Shown here: piece after piece, positions 60,018-64,000 of the stretch
Numbering within the stretch: position 1 is the first letter of the stretch
Layout of the letters: each line of letters starts with the position of its first letter
From: an uncultured Flavobacteriales bacterium
GTDB taxonomy: Bacteria > Bacteroidota > Bacteroidia > Flavobacteriales_D > Crocinitomicaceae
DNA: 64,000 nt
Direction: 5' to 3'
NCBI GenBank assembly: GCA_903935095.1
Contig: CAIZQH010000012.1
Location: 103,034-167,033, forward strand
Notes under the pieces: generated by a model
The model's database searches: none
What the model saw: the letters and a program-made list of their open reading frames with translations, nothing else
Told to the model about the DNA's origin: nothing
Position numbers and translations under genes: made by a program

Positions 60018-60862
60018 AAAAACAAAGGTAATGATTGCGTTTTAGAACCTTTCAATCTCCGGATGATTGATATTAACAAAATAGGGATATTTATTAATAG
60101 TTTTTGAGTCCTTAGTGCGCAGTGTCGAATTTGTTTTTTGGGAAAAGGATCTTACGCTTCTTACACTCGTTATTGGTATTTGCGGTGTCTTTCGCTTAGA
60201 TCAATACTCGGTTGATTGTGGTGAGGACATAGTTTCTTTCGCTGAGCTCAAGAAATGAAAACGTTTTACAGGATTAACGCTCTCCGCTCTCGTTGTTCGC
60301 TCTGATATTGGTTTCGCTTAGCTCAACCAATGATTTCGTTGCAACAAAATTAGCACATTGGCATATTGGCACATTCTTTCGCTGAGCTCAAGAAATGAAA
60401 ACGTTTTACAGGATTTACGATCTCCGCTCTCGTTGTTCGTTCTGATATTGGTTTCGCTTAGCTCAACGAATGATTTCGCTAGTAAAATTAGCACATTGGC
60501 AGATTGGCACATTAGCACATTCTTTCGCTTAGCTCAAGAAATGAGAACGTTTTACAGGAATAACGCTCTCCGCTCTCGTTGTTCGTTCTGATATTGGTTT
60601 CGCTTAGCTCAACGAATGATTTCGCTGGTAAAATTAGCACATTGGCAGATTGGCACTCCGCCGCGGCGGAAGCACATTAGCACATTAAACTGGGATTACT
60701 CGCTATCGCTCGTGTTCCCGGTTTTTGGGGAGCTTCAAAGAATCTAAAAGCTAAGTTGCTGCGCAACTTTGGCTTTTTTTGTTTCACTTCGCTTACAAAA
60801 GCGAGCTTTTGATGCGAGTGGAAACAAAAAAAGCCAGCCTTACGGCTAGCTTTTAGATTCTT
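60018..60862. other. Non-coding region with tandem and inverted repeats
   Basis: This 845-base gap holds a three-unit tandem repeat (60235-60686) and a large inverted repeat (60736-60864), listed separately. No gene is supported; short frames inside the repeats repeat with them. Confidence 0.7.
60235..60686. repeat. Three tandem units of about 140-166 bases
   Basis: Units start at 60235, 60375 and 60521. Each contains tttcgct(t/g)agctcaag, a gaaaacgttttacagga block, ctccgctctcgttgttcg and a second tttcgcttagctcaac, then attagcacattggca copies. The tttcgct-agctcaa motif thus recurs about six times. The third unit carries a 14-bp perfect palindrome tccgccgcggcgga (60657-60670) that the others lack. 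Spacers are not unique sequences between identical short repeats, so it is not a CRISPR array. Confidence 0.85.
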
Positions 60863-60864
60863 TG
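60736..60864. repeat. Large nested inverted repeat next to tRNA-Ser
   Basis: Outer arms caaagaatctaaaagct (60736-60752) and its complement (60848-60864) match over 17 bases. Inside them lie ggctttttttgtttc (60771-60785) and its complement (60821-60835), plus a 7-bp hairpin aagttgc / gcaactt (60753-60769). The right outer arm covers the tRNA CCA end. On the minus strand the T-run after a gc-rich hairpin (around 60821-60850) should end the tRNA transcript. Confidence 0.7.
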
Positions 60865-60953
60865 GCGGAGAGGGCGGGATTCGAACCCGCGATAAGCTTT
60901 AGACCTATACACACTTTCCAGGCGTGCTCCTTAAACCACTCGGACACCTCTCC
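60863..60953 (-). tRNA. tRNA-Ser(GGA)
   Basis: On the minus strand GGAGAGG (60947-60953) pairs with CCTCTCC (60867-60873), followed by discriminator G (60866) and an encoded CCA (60863-60865). The anticodon loop carries GGA in CTGGAAA, reading serine UCC/UCU. There is a long variable arm and a T arm GCGGGTTCGAATCCCGC. All parts are present. Confidence 0.95.
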
Positions 60954-60996
60954 AGGTATTTTGTGGATTGCAAAAGTAGTGAAAAGTTCTGATTAC

Positions 60997-62349
60997 TCAA
61001 GAACCATAGATCAGAAGTCCTATGGAGAAGTAAATAAATAGTCCAATGATGTCATTTAATGTAGTCACAAATGGACCAATAGCCAAAGCTGGATCGACTT
61101 TGTAACGATTTAGAATTAAAGGAAATAAGGTGCCGAAAATCGCAGCGAATAGAATGACTGTAAACAAGGAAATACTCACAACAATGCCAAGTTCTGAGTT
61201 TTCAAAAACCGAGGCTACACCAAAAATAAGGGATGCTAAAAATAGTCCATTTAACAATCCTACTTTTGCTTCTCGCCATAATTTAGGCAAAATACGACCT
61301 AAATCTTTATCTCCTCGGGCTAAGGATTGTACAACAATCGCAGAGGATTGCACGCCTACGTTTCCTCCCATTGCAGTGATTAAGGGGATGAAAAAAGCCA
61401 TTGCGGGAATCTTTGTAATGCTTCCTTCAAAGTTTGAAATTACTTTTGCTCCAATGGTTCCACCAACCATCGCAATAACCAACCAAGGTAGACGCGAACG
61501 ACTGATGCGCCAAGTACTGGCGTCAAAGTCTACACTGTCCGTAATACCTGTCGCCATCTGGAAATCTTTGTCCGCCTCTTCTTTGATGTAATCAACAACG
61601 TCATCTAAGGTAATGCGTCCTACCAATTTGTTTTGGTAATCAACAACCGGAACAGAGACTAAGTCATATTTTTCCATCACCATAGCCACTACTTCAGCGG
61701 AGTCACTCGCTTTGACAGAAATGATTTTCTTAGATTGGTAAATGTCAGCAATTTTTGTTTTGGCGTTTGCGAATAACAATCGCTTTAAGGATAAGACACC
61801 TAAAAGGCGATCCTGTTCGTCAACCACAAAAATGTTATATACTTTTTCAACATCTTCGGCTTGTTTCCGAAGTTCAATGATTGCGCGGTTTACAGGCCAA
61901 GAAACATGTGCTTGAAAAAACTCTTTTTGCATGAGTCCACCTGCTGTATCGTCGTCGTAATTTAATAGATCAACGATGTCCTCCGCGGCTTCATCATCCT
62001 CCATTTGAGAGATGACCTCACGTATTTTTTCTTCGGTTAATTCACCAAGAATATCCGCGGCATCATCAGAATCGAGGTTCTCGAGCTGATCGGCAATTTC
62101 TTTACTGGATAAGGAAGCAAGGAATCGGTCCCGAATTTCCTCGTCCAACTCCATAAGGATATCGGCCTGGGTTTCTTCATCCACTAAAAAGTAAACGTAT
62201 CTCGCTTCGTCGTTGGTGAGGGTATCGATGATCTCTGCTACCTCTGCGTGGTGAAGTTCAAGGACGTTTTCGTGAATCCAAGATAAATCTTGCTCTGCGA
62301 TTTTTGTTCGCAGCATTTGAATAAATTCCTTGGTCAGTTCGAAACGCAC
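60997..62349 (-). CDS. mgtE: Magnesium transporter MgtE
   Basis: The protein has 450 residues. The acidic N domain (1-130) with DSDDAADILGELTEEK precedes two CBS domains (about 135-255). Five membrane helices (285-450) follow, with the family's PAMAFFIPLITAMGGNVGVQ motif and a late VDPALAIGPFVTTLND. It takes up Mg2+, with the N and CBS domains sensing internal Mg2+. It stands alone. Confidence 0.95.
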   Translation of the reverse strand: MRFELTKEFIQMLRTKIAEQDLSWIHENVLELHHAEVAEIIDTLTNDEARYVYFLVDEETQADILMELDEEIRDRFLASLSSKEIADQLENLDSDDAADILGELTEEKIREVISQMEDDEAAEDIVDLLNYDDDTAGGLMQKEFFQAHVSWPVNRAIIELRKQAEDVEKVYNIFVVDEQDRLLGVLSLKRLLFANAKTKIADIYQSKKIISVKASDSAEVVAMVMEKYDLVSVPVVDYQNKLVGRITLDDVVDYIKEEADKDFQMATGITDSVDFDASTWRISRSRLPWLVIAMVGGTIGAKVISNFEGSITKIPAMAFFIPLITAMGGNVGVQSSAIVVQSLARGDKDLGRILPKLWREAKVGLLNGLFLASLIFGVASVFENSELGIVVSISLFTVILFAAIFGTLFPLILNRYKVDPALAIGPFVTTLNDIIGLFIYFSIGLLIYGS

Positions 62350-62436
62350 GTTCTACTTTTTGACAAAGATACGGAATTGCCTTTGAAAGGTTTAGTTATG
62401 GGATTATGAAATCATTAAGTGGACAAATGAACGCCT

Positions 62437-63444
62437 CTAATCGTGGCAAAGTTCCTCTACTTGATGGAAAAGATCATGTGCTTTGGTCATTTCTTTAAGT
62501 AAGACTTCATCGTTGGTATTTTTCCCAACCAATTCGTGAATCTTCGCACATTGTTCTTCCAAATCAGCTAACGCTTTGTGAACGTTCGGTTTATCCTTTG
62601 ACACCGGTGGTTTTGAAGCACTGAATAAAATTGCCTTTGCTAGAAGTTCTCCGGAACGTGTTCTTAAAGGAGCGAAATTTCCATCCTCGCATGGATGAAA
62701 GGTTTGAGCCATCACTTTATGGAAATCTTTTAAGGCCATCCAATTGTCCTTTTCAATTTCACTTAACAATGGATCAACAAGCGCGTTAGTGTATTTCTCC
62801 GAAACAATTCCCCAATCGATGAGGTTGAAGATGCCACTCAGATAATCTCCTCGTTTGTTTTGGTATTTTAAGTAATAGGCATGTTCCCACACGTCAATTC
62901 CTAAAATGGGAATTCCACGGTCTTTTGCTACATCCATGATGGGATTGTCTTGATTCCCTGTACTTGTCACCATCAATTTTTTATCCGGAGTGACGATTAA
63001 CCATGCCCATCCAGAACCGAAACGTGTACTTGCGGCTTGTGTCAATGCTTTTTTCAAGGAATCCATGCTTCCGTATTGCGCTTTTATGGCTGCTTCAAAG
63101 GCTGCTTGAACGACTGTGGTTTGCTTGTCCTTGGGTGCTAAAATCTCCCAAAATAAACTGTGATTGTAATGTCCGCCTGCATTGTTGCGAATGACGTCCG
63201 AACGAAAACTTGCATCCATCAATAATTGATTCATGCTAAGTGTTGCCAACTTGGTTCCAGCTAGTGCTTTGTTCAAATTCGTTACATACGCCTGATGGTG
63301 CTTGCTGTGGTGGATTTCCATCGTCTGTGCATCAATATAAGGTTCGTAACTTGCATAACTATAAGGTAATGCTGGCAGTTTGAATTCTTGCGCGAAGAGC
63401 AAGGTACTCATGGAAATGAACAGAATGGAAAGAAGTGCTTTCAT
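62437..63444 (-). CDS. Exported Fe/Mn superoxide dismutase with C-terminal extension
   Basis: I use the ATG at 63444 (MKALLSILFI); the frame to 63477 adds eleven residues before the signal peptide. The protein has 335 residues, with a signal peptide at 1-19. The SOD domain (about 22-225) keeps all metal ligands: H45 (MEIHHSKHH), H95 (GGHYNHSLFW), D184 and H188 (DVWEHAYY). Residues about 232-335 are extra, helical and Cys/His-containing (QTFHPCEDGN, LEEQCAKIHEL, VEELCHD). The enzyme would remove superoxide in the periplasm or outside. Confidence 0.9.
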   Translation of the reverse strand: MKALLSILFISMSTLLFAQEFKLPALPYSYASYEPYIDAQTMEIHHSKHHQAYVTNLNKALAGTKLATLSMNQLLMDASFRSDVIRNNAGGHYNHSLFWEILAPKDKQTTVVQAAFEAAIKAQYGSMDSLKKALTQAASTRFGSGWAWLIVTPDKKLMVTSTGNQDNPIMDVAKDRGIPILGIDVWEHAYYLKYQNKRGDYLSGIFNLIDWGIVSEKYTNALVDPLLSEIEKDNWMALKDFHKVMAQTFHPCEDGNFAPLRTRSGELLAKAILFSASKPPVSKDKPNVHKALADLEEQCAKIHELVGKNTNDEVLLKEMTKAHDLFHQVEELCHD

Positions 63445-63510
63445 GCGAAGTTTTTTGACAAAGTTACAGTAAAACAAGGGCCAAAAACGAGAAGGAGTGT
63501 TAATGACTCG

Positions 63511-64000
63511 TTAAATATTCTGAAGGTCAACCATTCGCATCGCGATGAAGGCTTTTAATACCCGTTCACCCACATTTGGAACTTCGATGTGGATCAGGTA
63601 CATTCCACCAGAAACAGGGATATCTGCATGATTCGTAAGTGTCCAGTCTTGATAGGTCAAGGGATTATCTTTTTTGATCGTTTTCACCAATTTCCCGTTG
63701 GAAGTGTAAATTTTGATGGTACATCGTTCTGGTAAGTTGGTAATTTTCACCCGATTGTCTAGTTTATTTCGCTCATACTCGGAAAAAGCTAAATATGGAT
63801 TCGGAACGACATTAATCATCGCCAATGCTTCTTTCAACTGGTCTTGCGAGCCAACTTTTGTTGCGATGTCATCCATAGACCAACCGTACATTGGTTTCCC
63901 GCCGTTTTCTCCTGATCCAACAAAGTTTTTGTACTCCTTGTTGATGCGCAGTTTAATCGTTACATCACTTGCCAACAAACTTTGTCCGAAGCGTACCATT
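63511..64000 (-). CDS. C-terminal part of an exported protein (runs off right edge)
   Basis: An open frame reads in from the window edge and ends at 63511. The last 100 residues have the FlgD/T9SS-type end: NVVPNPYLAFSEYERN, LPERCTIKIYTSNGKLVKTI and SGGMYLIHIEVPNVGERVLK, with a short tail. It is probably the sorting domain of a large cargo protein whose start lies outside the window. Confidence 0.75.
   Translation of the reverse strand, partial: MVRFGQSLLASDVTIKLRINKEYKNFVGSGENGGKPMYGWSMDDIATKVGSQDQLKEALAMINVVPNPYLAFSEYERNKLDNRVKITNLPERCTIKIYTSNGKLVKTIKKDNPLTYQDWTLTNHADIPVSGGMYLIHIEVPNVGERVLKAFIAMRMVDLQNI

Noticed and set aside
60318..60591. Short ORFs inside the tandem repeats
   Set aside because: They recur on both strands because the DNA repeats; no start context or protein-like composition.
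60235..60686. CRISPR array
   Set aside because: Units are about 140 bases long and repeat as a whole; there are no unique spacers between short identical repeats and no cas genes.

Overview
The window is a piece of chromosome from a Bacteroidota bacterium, most likely a Flavobacteriales member near Fluviicola or the Crocinitomicaceae. The clues are type IX secretion (T9SS) C-terminal sorting domains on several exported proteins, AT-rich genes lacking clear Shine-Dalgarno sites, a flavobacterial green-type proteorhodopsin with a lycopene cyclase/Blh partner, and the local gene order. The placement is inferred from gene content; no rRNA is present.

Layout. (1) 1-12117, minus strand: large T9SS-exported proteins (beta-helix, YCF48/BNR propeller and SBBP-repeat types) around a two-component regulator/kinase module. 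(2) About 12400-24640, minus strand: an accessory island with a TIR protein, several HEPN-like proteins, DUF2971, an AbiE toxin/antitoxin pair, an orphan proteasome-like Ntn hydrolase, an HNH nuclease pair, an excisionase-like HTH protein and an HsdR-N-type nuclease. Several spacers fold like integron attC sites, so part of this island looks like a cassette array without a visible integrase. (3) 24706-40624: mixed core and small accessory genes, including TlpA-like, YigZ, gamma carbonic anhydrase, aminopeptidase P, Fic, a PIN/antitoxin pair, Dtd, RsgA, AroE, CreD, three tandem SSB paralogues, MazEF and DUF2200. (4) 40727-50721, plus strand: a light island. It holds a lycopene cyclase fused to a Blh beta-carotene dioxygenase, a proteorhodopsin, and a tightly overlapping operon of three photolyase/cryptochrome-family proteins with a flavin reductase, TIGR03643 and DUF2256. 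(5) 50696-60017, minus strand: one long run mreC-mreD-mrdA-rodA-PBP1A-scoA-scoB-cysQ for cell-wall elongation, ketoacid CoA transfer and PAP/bisphosphate hydrolysis. (6) 60018-64000: a tandem-repeat block, a large inverted repeat, tRNA-Ser(GGA), MgtE, an exported superoxide dismutase with an unusual C-terminal extension, and the tail of another exported protein.

How it fits together: the fusion enzyme can turn lycopene into beta-carotene and cleave that to retinal, and the adjacent rhodopsin needs retinal to pump protons. The rhodopsin also carries the glycine that in antenna-binding rhodopsins opens the retinal pocket to a carotenoid. The following photolyase operon would repair or sense light damage. 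The accessory island groups many predicted abortive-infection or nuclease proteins in units that resemble mobile cassettes. Its most unusual pair is a HEPN-like gene overlapping a proteasome-fold hydrolase with T1/D17/K33 residues in register.
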